NCBI GenBank assembly: GCA_020629335.1
Contig: JAHDDN010000258.1
Span: forward strand, 1 to 7,483
Length of the DNA stretch: 7,483 nt
Reading direction: 5' to 3'
Source: Chitinophagales bacterium
GTDB lineage: Bacteria > Bacteroidota > Bacteroidia > Chitinophagales > UBA2359
The notes below the pieces were generated by a model. It worked only from the letters and a program-made list of their open reading frames with translations, searched no databases and was not told the DNA's origin. Shown one piece after another: positions 7,275-7,483 of this stretch (its first letter is position 1; the number at the start of each line of letters is the position of its first letter). The translations under genes and the position numbers were made by a program.

Positions 7275-7483
7275 TCACTCCCCCACCACAATCTTCTTCG
7301 CATACCAATCCTCCCCAATCTGCAAAAGCAAGAAATAAATGCCTGCTTGTACTTCAGGTAATTGCAAGGTGATGAGGTCATTTTGTACATATTCTACTTG
7401 GTCAATCGGGAAAATGGCTTGCTCTTGCCCTTGTATATTGACCAACTGAATCGTATTAATTGGACTGGAGCCATTATAGGCTA
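7275..7483 (-). CDS. C-terminal end of a T9SS type A sorting domain protein (partial)
   Basis: Only the last 68 codons are in the window, and the gene continues beyond the right edge. The sequence runs from YNGSSPINTIQLVNIQG through LPEVQAGIYFLLLQ to the end YAKKIVVGE, followed by TGA. The strand pattern, G-x-Y-hydrophobic strand and short Lys-rich last strand are typical of the type A C-terminal signal that sends proteins across the outer membrane by the T9SS, after which the signal is removed. Its DNA closely matches the sorting domain at the left edge, so the two proteins are paralogous at least in this part. It is convergent with the restriction-modification operon and shares its terminator. 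The function of the missing N-terminal part cannot be seen. Confidence 0.88.
   Translation of the reverse strand, partial: AYNGSSPINTIQLVNIQGQEQAIFPIDQVEYVQNDLITLQLPEVQAGIYFLLLQIGEDWYAKKIVVGE
7429..7483. repeat. Right copy of the 55-bp near-identical direct repeat (sorting-domain DNA)
   Basis: This is the partner of positions 1-55, with six mismatches and no gap. It lies inside the partial minus-strand gene at the right edge. Confidence 0.85.

Overview
The window looks like a chromosomal segment of a Bacteroidota bacterium, most likely of the Saprospiria type. The evidence is two proteins ending in type IX secretion system (T9SS) type A sorting domains, SprB-like repeats and FG-GAP repeats in a very large cell-surface protein, a TAnnTTTG-type -7 promoter element, and an AT-rich composition with mostly Shine-Dalgarno-free starts. 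TGA acts as an ordinary stop codon here: the gene at the right edge ends with it.

Layout. Positions 1-4172 (minus strand) hold one very large secreted protein gene whose 3' end runs off the left edge. It encodes a signal peptide, about thirteen L-domain/LRR-like repeats, a seven-bladed-propeller-like FG-GAP region with nine Ca-binding loops, SprB-like domains and the start of a T9SS sorting domain. The frame is open throughout except for one in-frame TGA at 3918-3920, 84 codons after the start, so the gene is either a pseudogene or carries a sequencing error. Positions 4173-4598 are non-coding. Positions 4599-4942 hold a 41-bp tandem repeat array with eight full-length units and a decayed ninth. 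Positions 4943-5092 contain a 36-bp perfect inverted repeat fused to a tiny ORF with a strong Shine-Dalgarno, then a promoter with an overlapping dyad.

Positions 5093-7161 (plus strand) are a compact two-gene type II restriction-modification operon: a C5-cytosine DNA methyltransferase with all key motifs, then a PD-(D/E)XK protein that I assign to the Bpu10I-like restriction endonuclease family. The genes overlap by 25 bp, methyltransferase first. The methyltransferase mRNA is predicted to be leaderless. The operon ends in a bidirectional terminator (7190-7248) shared with a convergent gene, of which only the last 68 codons (another T9SS sorting domain) are in the window.

The two T9SS genes lie in the same orientation and their sorting-domain DNA is about 89% identical over 55 bp at the two window edges. 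The restriction-modification operon and the repeat array therefore sit between two paralogous surface-protein genes, a setting consistent with an acquired defence cassette. I see no clearly new multi-gene system. The most unusual parts are the intergenic block at 4599-5092 and the interrupted surface protein.
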